Below are positions 20,101-28,094 of a stretch of DNA of 64,000 nucleotides, in pieces. Source of the stretch: Gammaproteobacteria bacterium. GTDB lineage: Bacteria; Pseudomonadota; Gammaproteobacteria; Enterobacterales; Alteromonadaceae. Every line of letters starts with the position of its first letter. Within the stretch, counting starts at the first letter, position 1. The notes below the pieces were generated by a model that saw nothing but the letters and a program-made list of their open reading frames with translations, was not told the DNA's origin and made no database searches. Where the stretch lies: assembly GCA_018222405.1 (NCBI GenBank), contig JAAFAI010000011.1, forward strand, positions 62,001 to 126,000. The letters run 5' to 3'. Made by a program: the position numbers and the translations under genes.

Positions 20101-20763
20101 TTCTACTGCTAACTCAACTTTGAAATAGCTTTCATCTTCCTTACTTGCGACTTGATAGATATTTTTATATTTGTCCATAAAACGCGGATCGTTTGCCGCA
20201 TAAACAATACCGCCAGCTGTTCCACCTTCGGTAATAGTGATATTTGCTTGAATACGGAACAAGGGTAAGTAGTCACCGTAAAGTGTCAGTGAATCATCAT
20301 CCCCGCCAATCCAACTCGCACCATTCCAAGCGTTCAATGTGGTGTCTAGTAATCCGGTTTCAAACGAAGATCTCGCACGACTCTTATTACCCTGGTCATC
20401 CCACACCGTCAATTCCCAAATATAGTCTGTTCGGGGACTAAGTGGTTGACCGTCGTACTCTATATGCAGGGCCTTGTCCGTTTGCTGCTTTCCCGAATCC
20501 CACACTAATTGGCCATTCTCATTTGACACCCGGAGTCTGTATGCACTCTGCATTAGCCCCTTTACACCGTCTACCGCATTCATCTGCCAACTAAAACGGG
20601 GAGTTAGCACATCAATACCAATAGGTCGGTCTCGGTATTCCGTTTTTAATGCCGTAAGGTGGAATCGGGCTGACGAATCCGTCTGTCTTGTTTGGGTTCC
20701 ATTGCACCCCAAGAGTAAAGAGACTTGCCCTATCATGGCAAGAATAAGCAAAAGATGGCGCAT
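17128..20763 (-). CDS. GH78 alpha-L-rhamnosidase, lipoprotein
   Basis: Predicted to release terminal alpha-L-rhamnose from glycans or glycosides. The 1211 residues begin with a lipoprotein signal (MRHLLLILAMIGQVSLLLGC). N-terminal Ig-like and beta-sandwich modules (LTALKTEYRDRPIGIDVLTPRFSWQM at the start is typical) precede the (alpha/alpha)6 catalytic barrel. Catalytic-site motifs are visible in DCPQRNERMGWSGDINVF (general acid region) and GATTIWERLNGYSEE, followed by SFNHYSFGAIGEWL and a C-terminal beta domain. An extra beta-rich segment near residues 165-365 (ITEGGTAGGIVYAANDPRFMDKY...) is inserted between the N-terminal modules. It shares a transcript with the GH3 gene downstream and is divergent from the TonB-dependent receptor. 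Confidence 0.93.
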   Translation of the reverse strand: MRHLLLILAMIGQVSLLLGCNGTQTRQTDSSARFHLTALKTEYRDRPIGIDVLTPRFSWQMNAVDGVKGLMQSAYRLRVSNENGQLVWDSGKQQTDKALHIEYDGQPLSPRTDYIWELTVWDDQGNKSRARSSFETGLLDTTLNAWNGASWIGGDDDSLTLYGDYLPLFRIQANITITEGGTAGGIVYAANDPRFMDKYKNIYQVASKEDESYFKVELAVEGLDNGSPAKLNVYRAGYTKNDTPDIPVKSFDIKKSVINESNRYKPHHLLINNEFGYVTVQLDGDPAFWIGAEAKEKSGFQLMFPPPVEGATVQLNPLGHNHDYITYGMLNDIGVAADAGTKVIVDNLSVANMHTPHSVLFEGSQHISEFAEKSGQAQGSEGAISFTGSIEKSLVVVDTKANGMPRLRTEFNVPDKTISKARLYVTSRGIYEYYVNGQKVSNDYYNPGLTQYNQTHLYQTYDVTSAIKRGENAMGAQLGEGWWSGLLGFGNAWNGFGDRPSLLAQLIISYEDGSEIVLVTEPDSWQISDTSPVQYASLSMGEVYDARIAKEQQDWSTTSFERNWKPAVEVPLSSVKAKNMQPNMMLPPQTLSYEGMKLIGQIGEPAREFATVQAKSVEEVRPGVFVYDLGQNIVGVPRLHFSKGKSGEVVTVRFAEMLYPDLPESGPNVGMIMTENYRAALSQDIYIMTDGEQTFEPHFTSHGFQYIEITGIDKPLPLNAVNGVVISSVQELTAHYESSNEKVNQLWSNLTWSNVDNFLSVPTDCPQRNERMGWSGDINVFAPTATYVSDASQFMRRHLQAMRDTQADSGRYADIAPVGGGFGGVLWGVAGITVPWETYWQYGDKALLAEHYASMNKYMTFLHNSIDSKTGLSTDSGLGDWLGLQNDQLGADYLATAYHIYALDIMTQVASILDDDSQALEYRTQYDERKAFFNDKFVNDKLQTVGLVGGPHMFNPVAPPAEWTVADTQTSFAVGLAMNAFNEDNAAVMAEKLTRTVSSENVDDAGKTHPAYSLMTGFIGTAWISKALSENGYTDDAYRLLLNDQYPSWLYPIDQGATTIWERLNGYSEENGFSGNNSMNSFNHYSFGAIGEWLISHSGGIQRLTPGFKSFALKPEFDPQNEIDWVKAEYDSPYGKISSRWQVRDSKFDYQVTIPANTKATISLPGAQQALKIDGEHVNASEYVTNVTYANEMNTFTLGSGTYQITGAVSE

Positions 20764-21255
20764 TCAGATCTCCAATATGTACTAAGAATCAATATTTAAT
20801 GTTCAGTATATTAAATATTTAGCCTGATTATTTATGATTGAAAGTGATTGTCATATTGCCTTAGTAATAGCTATGTTGTCAACATGTTAACAAACGTGGT
20901 TGGAAGACAAAAAGAGGAAGTGGATTGGAGATATTTAAGAAATAGAAATATGGCGCACTCTCAATAGATGTATGTGGGGCGGGATGGAATTTAAAATATC
21001 TAATTAACAATATTTTATGTTTATTTGTAAGCACTTTCTCACTCTGGATGATGAGCTTTAAATGACGTTTACCTCACATTATTTGTTTTATTAATAGGAG
21101 GTATCACAGTTATTTTATTATGATTGTTGTTGACTGTTTGTGATTGCGGATGTAGTTTGTTGCCTAAATGTTAATTTTATTTTGGCAGCCTTAAAAAATT
21201 TACAAACTGCTAAATTTTAAATCTACCACTCTCACAACCTCACGAGGAGTTGAAA
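20764..21255. promoter_or_regulatory. AT-rich divergent promoter region between GH78 and the TonB receptor
   Basis: No gene is seen in these 492 nt. They must hold the promoters for the GH78-GH3 operon (- strand) and the TonB receptor (+ strand). TTGTCAACATGTTAACAA at 20876-20893 is an 18-bp inverted repeat with a single mismatched pair, around a perfect AACATGTT. ACGTTTACC at 21065-21073 equals one half of the GalR-like operator found before galT. A weak promoter-like pair before the receptor is TTGACT at 21130-21135 and TAGTTT at 21153-21158. The region is visibly more AT-rich than the flanking genes. Confidence 0.5.
20876..20893. promoter_or_regulatory. 18-bp inverted repeat, candidate operator
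   Basis: TTGTC-AACATGTT-AACAA is palindromic except for one base pair and lies about 110 nt upstream of the GH78 start and 360 nt upstream of the receptor start. Its centre (CATG) differs from the CG centre usual for LacI-family operators, so another regulator class may bind it. Confidence 0.4.
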
Positions 21256-23916
21256 ATGACTTCATTTTCAGGACTAAAAAGTACACCTGTGTTTCGTCGC
21301 ACTTTACTTTCGGCGGTTATAGCAACTACATTCACGCAGTTCGCGTTAGCACAAGAGACTCAGGTTCAGCAGTCTGAGCCGGATGCCGATCTAGAGGTTA
21401 TCGAAGTTCGAGGAGCCGCAACAGGTACTTTAATTCGCGGCGCTACTCCTGTAGGTACTAACGTAGTTGGATTGTCTGAGGATGATGTGGCAGAAATCGG
21501 TGTGCCTGACAGCAACGAACTACTTGCACAAATTCCGCAAATGACCAGTACATTTAACAGTCGGCCAACTATGGCGACAGATATCGGCCAAGGTATGCCG
21601 ATGCCTAAACTACGGGATATCGGTACCGGCGGCGGTAATACCACTTTAGTGCTGTTAAATGGTTTGCGCCTACCTGGCTCGGGGATTATTCAGACAGTTC
21701 CCAACGCAGCAGCAATTCCGCCATCTGTGCTGAGTACTGTGGAAATAGTGATGGATGGCGGTTCTTCTATTTATGGCTCTGATGCCATAGCTGGTGTTGT
21801 AAACTTTATCACTCAACGCCCGAAAGACGGCGTCGTAGTTAATTTGGAAGGTGGCTTTGGCGATAGTTATAATGCCGGCACTCTAAACCTTACTGCGGGG
21901 ACTTCATGGAACTCAGGCGCAGCTATGCTCTCATTCTATCATGCCCAGAACAGCGATGTGTTGGGAGCAGATCGAGATTTTATTACGGCTGACAATACAG
22001 CGAATGGCGGAGGTGATTACCGAACACGTCAGTGTGATCCTGGTAATATAACCGTAGCCGGCACAAGTTTTCGTATGGACACCATGGCACCGGGAAGCAA
22101 CCTTTGCGATCCAAATGATGGCGTTTCATACGTGCCGCAGCAAAAGCAAGACACTATTTTTCTGTCACTTGAACAAGATTTTTCCGACAATGTTTTCCTC
22201 AATTTAAACACTTATTACAGTGAGTGGGGCGTTGATATCACTGGGGATGCAACCAACGCAGTAACTGATTTGGGAGCATCAGGTACTATTACGTCAAGTA
22301 ACCCTTATTTTTCGGCGATTGGCGATGAAACATCACAGACTGTTGATTTTAACTTTTCTGACGTTGTCGGCCCTGGCGCTAAAAATAAAAGTGAATTCAA
22401 AGCATTCTCATTTATGCCGGAGCTAACAGTAGAGTTACCTAATTATTGGCGTTTAAAAGCAGCATACAGCTATGGATGGGCAGACACTCACGGGGAAGAG
22501 ACAGGCGTTAACGCATCAGCTGTGGCTGCTGCTCTGGCAGGTACTCAAACGTCTACCGCTCTGAACCCTTACGACGTAGCGTCAACAAATTCAGCCGTGC
22601 TAAATAATATTTTGTCATATTACGGTACTTTTGGGGATGCCAAGCAGACTCATCATCAGGTACGACTAACCTTGGACGGTGCTATTCTTTCATTGCCTGC
22701 CGGTGATGTAATGCTTGCTGTGGGGGCTGAATACTTTAAGCAAAACTATGATGTGTCGTTTGGTGGAGGTCCCTCTGACGCCCTTCAAATGTCTGAAACG
22801 TCAGCATCACGCAATGTTAAATCGGTATTCAGTGAAGTTATTGTGCCTGTTCTGGACGACGTTGATGCTGGCACAATAGATTTCACCGCGTCGATTCGTC
22901 ATGACAGTTACAACGATGTTGGTAGCACTACTAACCCTAAAGTCGGTGTGGATTACTCCCCAACTGAAAATCTCCGGCTACGCGCACAATGGGGTACATC
23001 ATTTCAGGCTCCTAGCTTAGCTGATTCGGGCGCAGCTGTTGATACGCGCGCAATTACCCTACCTGTTAGTCCTTTCTTGTCTCAAGATGCCGCGGACGCA
23101 GATTTCCTTCGAGGCACAATTATACTTGCCGGCGGCAGTGAAGGTTTGAAGCCAGAAGAGTCAGAGTCTTATAGCGTTGGTTTCGACTGGACACCTGAGT
23201 TTTCTGAGGGTCTTAAAGTCAGTATGACTTATTTTGACGTTGATTATTCAAGCGCGATTAGTTTGGCACCTTTCTATACTCCGAGTGTATTGTTTAACAC
23301 CGAAGGTTATGCGGATTACTACACTATTAATCCGACACTTGAACAGGCATTATCTGCTACCGATGGTATGCGTATAGATGGGCTGCCAATCGAAAGTTTA
23401 TATGCGGATGGTAATTCTGTTTACGCGCTGTTTGATGCCCGTCGCAACAACATGACAGCAACCAAGTTGTCAGGTATTGATTTTGATATTGCTAAAAAGT
23501 GGCAAACTTCATTCGGTAGTGTTAACGCAAGTATAGCAGGCTCTTATACATTGGATAGAACGTTCCAGCCTGTTCAAGGAGCTGAATATCAGGATGAAAA
23601 AAGCAATGATGAACGTGGCGACTACAATCTTTTAGCTCAGGTCGGGGCCACTTCTGGCAACATGGTTGGTTCTGTAAGAGTGCTTTATACGGATGGCTGG
23701 GAAAATGCCTTTGCATCAGCGGACTCGTTAACTACAGTAAATCTATTCGGGAAATACGATTTGGGCGAATTTGATTTTGTTGATGAGGCTTCAATAACAA
23801 TCAATATTGACAACTTGTTTGACGAAGAAGCAGTGTATTTTGATGATGTGAACGGTTTTATTAGTGGCTCTACATTAGGCAGGGTGGTGTATCTTGGGAT
23901 TAACTTTAAGATGTAA
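21256..23916 (+). CDS. TonB-dependent outer-membrane receptor
   Basis: Outer-membrane active transporter of 886 residues. ATG 21256 is preceded by GAGGAG with a 6-nt spacer and is preferred to TTG 21250. A signal peptide ends near FALAQE; a TonB-box-like EVIEVRG follows. The plug domain spans about residues 60-180 (RDIGTGGGNTTLVLLNGLRLPG, IVMDGGSSIYGSDAIAGVVNFIT) and the 22-strand barrel the remainder, with the typical GTSFQAPSLAD and the C-terminal GRVVYLGINFKM. It resembles the oligosaccharide-type receptors of Xanthomonas and Alteromonas sugar loci rather than siderophore receptors. Placed between GH78/GH3 and a GalR-like regulator, it probably imports the oligosaccharide handled by those enzymes (inference). 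No SusD partner is present here. Confidence 0.93.
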   Translation: MTSFSGLKSTPVFRRTLLSAVIATTFTQFALAQETQVQQSEPDADLEVIEVRGAATGTLIRGATPVGTNVVGLSEDDVAEIGVPDSNELLAQIPQMTSTFNSRPTMATDIGQGMPMPKLRDIGTGGGNTTLVLLNGLRLPGSGIIQTVPNAAAIPPSVLSTVEIVMDGGSSIYGSDAIAGVVNFITQRPKDGVVVNLEGGFGDSYNAGTLNLTAGTSWNSGAAMLSFYHAQNSDVLGADRDFITADNTANGGGDYRTRQCDPGNITVAGTSFRMDTMAPGSNLCDPNDGVSYVPQQKQDTIFLSLEQDFSDNVFLNLNTYYSEWGVDITGDATNAVTDLGASGTITSSNPYFSAIGDETSQTVDFNFSDVVGPGAKNKSEFKAFSFMPELTVELPNYWRLKAAYSYGWADTHGEETGVNASAVAAALAGTQTSTALNPYDVASTNSAVLNNILSYYGTFGDAKQTHHQVRLTLDGAILSLPAGDVMLAVGAEYFKQNYDVSFGGGPSDALQMSETSASRNVKSVFSEVIVPVLDDVDAGTIDFTASIRHDSYNDVGSTTNPKVGVDYSPTENLRLRAQWGTSFQAPSLADSGAAVDTRAITLPVSPFLSQDAADADFLRGTIILAGGSEGLKPEESESYSVGFDWTPEFSEGLKVSMTYFDVDYSSAISLAPFYTPSVLFNTEGYADYYTINPTLEQALSATDGMRIDGLPIESLYADGNSVYALFDARRNNMTATKLSGIDFDIAKKWQTSFGSVNASIAGSYTLDRTFQPVQGAEYQDEKSNDERGDYNLLAQVGATSGNMVGSVRVLYTDGWENAFASADSLTTVNLFGKYDLGEFDFVDEASITINIDNLFDEEAVYFDDVNGFISGSTLGRVVYLGINFKM

Positions 23917-23933
23917 TCACTGAGTAAAGTGTG

Positions 23934-23958
23934 AGCGGAGTCAAAGGGCTCCGCTTTT
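23934..23958 (+). terminator. Rho-independent terminator of the TonB receptor gene
   Basis: AGCGGAG at 23934-23940 and CTCCGCT at 23949-23955 form a perfect 7-bp GC-rich stem with an 8-nt loop, running into TTTT. It starts 17 nt after the receptor stop codon. Confidence 0.75.
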
Positions 23959-24053
23959 GCATTTGGAACGAGCTTACTTTCGATGTTGACGCAACCTGTG
24001 TTTTCCTTTTCTATGCAGGGAGCACACCGCCATACAAACTGTCGATGTAGCGA

Positions 24054-25055
24054 TTAAATTCGCGCTACCGACTCTCGCTTCACAATCGTTGGTGTGTATT
24101 TATATGTGATCCCCTCTTGAGGGCGAATGCCACTAGCGTATAGTAAAGCTAACTCAGCGGCTTTACTTGCCATCAACTCGATAGGGTAATGCAGAGTGGT
24201 TAGTTTCGGTCGGCAATATTTGGCGAGTATTACGTCATCGTAACCCACTACTGATACCTGAGCGGGTATTGGTATATTGTGGTCGAGCAACATTGTCATA
24301 GCCCCTGAAGCCATTGCATCGTTGTAAGCTAATACAGCCGAAAACTCGACGCCTCTCGTCAATAAGTTTTGAATCGCTGTTTCTCCCCCTTCCTGATCGG
24401 GTGAGGCAAATTCAATATTTTCATCAGGTAATGAGATACCTGCTGCCTGGATGGCTTGTCTAATCCCTGTGAGTCGTTCAACGGGGTCGTCGATTCGATA
24501 TTTACTGCTAATTACGGCGAGTTTTTTATGGCCTTGATGTAATACATGTTCCGCCATCAATCGGCCACCGGCTTCGTTATCCAGCCAAACACAGCGATTC
24601 GATATTTTTTTGATATGACGGTTGATCAGCACAAAACCAGGGACTTGCTGAGCAAATTCTATCAAGGTGTCGTCATCGAGGGCTTTACTATGCACAACCA
24701 TGGCTTCACAGCGATGCTCGAGCAATGTTTCTATGGCTTTTAATTCTGTTTCCCTGGCAATGGAGCCTGCACTCATCAGAATCTGTACATTGTGTTGACG
24801 TGTGGTGGTTTCGATACCGTGCGCTAATGTCGCGAAGAAGGGGTCGAGGAGTTCCGCGATGACAACGCCCAAAGAGGCGCTGCGCTTTGTCACCAATGCT
24901 CTGGCATTCGCATTAGGGCGGTAACCCATTTCACGCATAATGTTTTTTACACGCTCGCGGGTTTCCTTTCCTACTTTCGGTCCATCGTTGATCACGCGCG
25001 AAACAGTTGCGAGTGAAACGCCTGCTGCATTGGCAATATCTTTTATTGTAGCCAT
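24054..25055 (-). CDS. LacI/GalR-family transcriptional regulator
   Basis: DNA-binding repressor-type regulator of 333 residues. The N-terminal helix-turn-helix MATIKDIANAAGVSLATVSRVIN is followed by the hinge GYRPNANARALVTKRS and a periplasmic-binding-protein-like effector domain (SLGVVIAELLDPFFATL onward, VSVVGYDDVILAKYCRPKLTT near the C-terminus). It is divergent from galT-galK, and a palindrome with the CG centre expected for this family lies just upstream of galT, so control of galactose metabolism, and perhaps of the GH78/receptor genes, is likely. The inducer (galactose or a related sugar) is inferred from context. Confidence 0.92.
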   Translation of the reverse strand: MATIKDIANAAGVSLATVSRVINDGPKVGKETRERVKNIMREMGYRPNANARALVTKRSASLGVVIAELLDPFFATLAHGIETTTRQHNVQILMSAGSIARETELKAIETLLEHRCEAMVVHSKALDDDTLIEFAQQVPGFVLINRHIKKISNRCVWLDNEAGGRLMAEHVLHQGHKKLAVISSKYRIDDPVERLTGIRQAIQAAGISLPDENIEFASPDQEGGETAIQNLLTRGVEFSAVLAYNDAMASGAMTMLLDHNIPIPAQVSVVGYDDVILAKYCRPKLTTLHYPIELMASKAAELALLYASGIRPQEGITYKYTPTIVKRESVARI

Positions 25056-25407
25056 GTTTTTATTTTACTCGTCCAATGAAGGGTAAACAATTCCCTTTCA
25101 GCCCTGCTCTTGTTGCCGTAACTATGCCTCAATCTGGCAAAAACTTCCCGATTTATCGATATCATCGGCTTAAGCGTGTAACCAACCCTTTTAAAAGGCG
25201 CTGCACAAGATACAGCATTAGTGAATAGAGGGGCGATTTGTCAGGAGCCGCAAGCGTTTCGCGATACACCTAATCAACCATTATTTTCTGCAGGTGTGGC
25301 TTATCCTGAATAAGTTGACCATACACATATTCGCGATGAATCTTTTGTGAGTAAGATATAATTTTACTTTTTATTCTTGGGCAAATACCATATTATTTAC
25401 ATTAAGG

Positions 25408-25417
25408 TAAACGTTTA
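25408..25417. promoter_or_regulatory. LacI/GalR-type operator upstream of galT
   Basis: TAAACGTTTA is a perfect 10-bp palindrome with the central CG that LacI/GalR-family proteins recognise, inside GGTAAACGTTTAACC (25406-25420). It lies 47 nt before the galT ATG, where a repressor would block the promoter. The remaining 408-nt intergenic region between the regulator and galT contains no gene; near the regulator start there is a short inverted repeat AAGGG/CCCTT (25079-25097). Confidence 0.6.
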
Positions 25418-25463
25418 ACCTTTCGTCCAGAGGCTAGCATTCAGTTTATCTGTGAGAGAACTC

Positions 25464-26504
25464 ATGACCGTAGATTTTGAGCCAACAGACCATCCCCATC
25501 GTCGCTATAATCCAATGATTGGAGAGTGGGTGCTGGTGTCTCCGCATCGAGCCAAAAGGCCATGGCAAGGGCAGAATGAGCCACCGTCCAACGACTTGCG
25601 TCCAAGCTATGATGAAACCTGCTATTTATGCCCAGGCAATACGCGAGTAAATGACGAAGTGAACCCAAACTATGAAGGCACTTTTGTGTTTACCAATGAC
25701 TTTGCCGCGCTTCAACAAGATACGCCGCAGGCCAGTTCAGATGATCCCTTGTTTACTTTCAGCACAGAGCAAGGATGCAGTCGTGTCATCTGCTTCTCCC
25801 CTGATCACAGTAAAACATTGCCTGAACTTACCCATGAAGCACGCGTTGGCGTAGTGAAGTGCTGGCAACAACAAACCATTGAGCTTGGTGAGTCCTATAC
25901 CTGGGTTCAAGTTTTTGAGAATAAAGGTGCCATGATGGGCTGCTCTAATCCACATCCTCATGGCCAGGTGTGGGCGCAACAGCATTTACCTACACTCGCG
26001 GCAAAAAAACAGCATCATTTCTCGGCATACACTGAACAACATGGCAGCAGTATGTTGCTAGACTATAGCAATCGGGAAGTCGCGCTCGATGAGCGTGTAG
26101 TTTGTCTAAATGATGATTGGGTCGTAGTTGTCCCTTATTGGGCAGCCTGGCCATTTGAAACTTTATTATTACCGCGTTTTGGCATTCAAAGCTTGGTTCA
26201 GTTGACTGAATCTCAGCAGCAAAGTCTGGCTGACATCATTGGAAAAATAACCGCGCAATACGACAATTTGTTTGAAACCTCTTTCCCCTACTCCATGGGG
26301 TGGCACAGTGCGCCATTCGATGGGAACAGTCACTGTGAATGGGGACTACATGCCCATTTCTTCCCGCCGCTGTTACGTTCTGCCAGCGTACGAAAATTTA
26401 TGGTGGGCTATGAAATGATGGCAGAAACGCAACGTGACCTCACTCCAGAACAAGCTACTGCACGTTTAAGAGCTTTATCGACAATTCATTACAAAGAGAA
26501 ATAG
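25464..26504 (+). CDS. galT: Galactose-1-phosphate uridylyltransferase
   Basis: Leloir pathway enzyme that exchanges UMP between UDP-glucose and galactose-1-phosphate. From ATG 25464 it has 346 residues, matching the 348 of E. coli GalT; an in-frame GTG at 25452 would add four residues. The active site NPHPHGQVW, with the uridylylated His, is intact near residue 160. The N-terminal [18 protein letters not shown] and CYLCPGN are also typical. It is followed 4 nt later by galK, so the two are cotranscribed. galE and galM are not in the window. Confidence 0.97.
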   Translation: MTVDFEPTDHPHRRYNPMIGEWVLVSPHRAKRPWQGQNEPPSNDLRPSYDETCYLCPGNTRVNDEVNPNYEGTFVFTNDFAALQQDTPQASSDDPLFTFSTEQGCSRVICFSPDHSKTLPELTHEARVGVVKCWQQQTIELGESYTWVQVFENKGAMMGCSNPHPHGQVWAQQHLPTLAAKKQHHFSAYTEQHGSSMLLDYSNREVALDERVVCLNDDWVVVVPYWAAWPFETLLLPRFGIQSLVQLTESQQQSLADIIGKITAQYDNLFETSFPYSMGWHSAPFDGNSHCEWGLHAHFFPPLLRSASVRKFMVGYEMMAETQRDLTPEQATARLRALSTIHYKEK

Positions 26505-26508
26505 AGCG

Positions 26509-27651
26509 ATGAGTCAACACTATGATCTTGCTGCGGCATTTGAAAAGGCTTTTGGCTTGGCGCCAGCAATTACTATCCAGGCGCCTGGTCGCGTAAACCT
26601 TATTGGTGAGCACACCGACTATAACGATGGTTTTGTTTTCCCCGTAGCCATTAACTTCGGTACGTGGATTGCCGCAACACCTCGTGAGGACCGTATTATA
26701 GATGTTTTGGCATTGGATTACGGCGGTGAACGCGTCCAGTTTTCCCTTGATCAAATTGAGCATGTTGATACCGCGACCTGGTCTAACTATGTTCGGGGTG
26801 TGTGCAAAGTTCTACTCGGCATTTTACCCGATCTAAAAGGCGCTAATTTAGCGGTCACCGGTAATGTACCTCAAGGTGCAGGTTTGAGTTCTTCAGCGTC
26901 ATTTGAAGTGGCATTAGTGAAAATGTTTAAGTCTCTCTACAACCTTGACGTTACAGGTGTAGACGCGGCGCTGTTAGGGCAAAAAGCAGAAAATACCTTC
27001 GTGGGATGTTCATGTGGGATTATGGACCAGTTGATTTCTGCAATGGGTAAACAGGGTGAAGCAATGCTGCTTGATTGCCGCTCACTCGAGTTTCAGTATA
27101 CGCCGCTACCGGATTCTCACGCCATCGTTATTATCAATTCCAATGTAAAGCGCGGACTTGTCGACAGTGAATATAACGTTCGTCGTAAGCAATGTGAAGA
27201 AGGCGCAAACATTATGGGTGTGACGGCGCTCCGTGATGCTGAACTGTCATTGCTGGAGCAACATAAGCCAGCCATGTCAAAAACCGTTTATCGCCGCGCA
27301 CGTCATATCATTACTGAAAACCAGCGCACTCTTGACATGTATTATGCTTTGAGAGCAGGGCGTATTGATAAAGTGAGTGAACTCATGGCTCAGTCACACA
27401 TTTCAATGCGTGAAGATTTTGAAATTACGGTCCCGCCCATTGATTATATCGTTGAGATTATTGATGACGTACTCGGCAAAGAGGGTGGTGTGCGCATGAC
27501 TGGCGGTGGTTTTGGAGGATGCGTGGTTGCACTGGTGCCAAAAAATCGAGTTTCGCAAGTAATGGAAACTGTCGATAAGCTATATCATACGCACACCGGA
27601 TTTAAGCAAAGTATGTACATATGCTCTGCTGCGCAAGGTGCTTTTGCATAA
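26509..27651 (+). CDS. galK: Galactokinase
   Basis: Phosphorylates alpha-D-galactose to galactose-1-phosphate with ATP (GHMP kinase superfamily). The 380 residues carry the galactokinase signature GRVNLIGEHTDYNDGFVFP near the N-terminus, the ATP-binding PQGAGLSSSASFEVAL, and the C-terminal GHMP motif MTGGGFGGCVVALVP. It forms an operon with galT. Beyond it, the genes that normally follow have decayed, so this is now the last intact gene of the gal operon. Confidence 0.97.
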   Translation: MSQHYDLAAAFEKAFGLAPAITIQAPGRVNLIGEHTDYNDGFVFPVAINFGTWIAATPREDRIIDVLALDYGGERVQFSLDQIEHVDTATWSNYVRGVCKVLLGILPDLKGANLAVTGNVPQGAGLSSSASFEVALVKMFKSLYNLDVTGVDAALLGQKAENTFVGCSCGIMDQLISAMGKQGEAMLLDCRSLEFQYTPLPDSHAIVIINSNVKRGLVDSEYNVRRKQCEEGANIMGVTALRDAELSLLEQHKPAMSKTVYRRARHIITENQRTLDMYYALRAGRIDKVSELMAQSHISMREDFEITVPPIDYIVEIIDDVLGKEGGVRMTGGGFGGCVVALVPKNRVSQVMETVDKLYHTHTGFKQSMYICSAAQGAFA

Positions 27652-27656
27652 AACGG

Positions 27657-27684
27657 TTAACACTGGGAACAGTGTAAGTGTTAA
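27657..27684 (+). repeat. Hairpin after galK
   Basis: TTAACACT (27657-27664) pairs with AGTGTTAA (27677-27684); an alternative inner pairing CACTG/CAGTG (27661-27665 with 27670-27674) is possible. There is no T-run after it, so it is more likely an intercistronic hairpin than a terminator. Confidence 0.35.
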
Positions 27685-27710
27685 GAAAAACAAAAGCATT
27701 GGAGAATACT

Positions 27711-27785
27711 ATGTGTATCGCGACGTTAGATATTGCGCTATTTGTTGGTCTAGGTAGTGGCGTTGAAGGGGGCCCTGATGGGTAG
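27711..27785 (+). pseudogene. Remnant of a sugar:sodium symporter-like gene
   Basis: An ATG with a strong SD (GGAG, 8 nt upstream) opens a 24-codon frame reading MCIATLDIALFVG, then unrelated sequence to a TAG. The first 13 residues look like the N-terminus of SSS-family sodium:sugar symporters, which often follow galK in related bacteria. Good translation signals before a frame that collapses at once point to a gene lost mostly by deletion. The homology is short, so the family call is tentative. Confidence 0.45.
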
Positions 27786-27824
27786 CCGGCGCAGCATTAC
27801 AAAAGGCAATCATGAAGTGAGAAA

Positions 27825-28094
27825 ATGACCCCACCAATCTGTAATTCATGCCTTGGTATCTTTGAGTGTGATGGTGTATTAACAGATAGCGAGGTACTGA
27901 GTATGCAGGTTTGGGCTCAGTTGCTCGCTGAGCATCATATTGAGATTGCTCAAGCGTATTTTTTCAGACACGGAGGACGTCGTTTTGAACACCAATTCAC
28001 GCCTACTGAGGGCACTACGGATGTCATTAGTTCGCTCTCTGTGCCCTATTGTCTGGCCACTGCGGGCGGAATAACTTCAAGTGTGTACTGTTGA
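27825..28094 (+). pseudogene. Truncated HAD-family phosphatase (beta-PGM-like) remnant
   Basis: The 89-codon frame begins like a HAD hydrolase of the beta-phosphoglucomutase group (CLGIFECDGVLTDSEVLSMQVWAQLL), but motif I has Glu in place of the nucleophile Asp (ECD instead of DxD). The cap domain stops at FFRHGGRRFEH and jumps to a later segment (TPTEGTTDVISSLSVPYCLAT), an internal deletion. Homology then ends where the frame runs into the 3' end of the opposing transglutaminase-like gene. The protein lacks motifs III and IV and cannot be functional as a phosphatase. Confidence 0.65.

Noticed and set aside
27711..27785. galM (aldose 1-epimerase) remnant
   Set aside because: The visible residues (ATLDIALFVG) are hydrophobic and symporter-like and do not resemble the GalM N-terminus.
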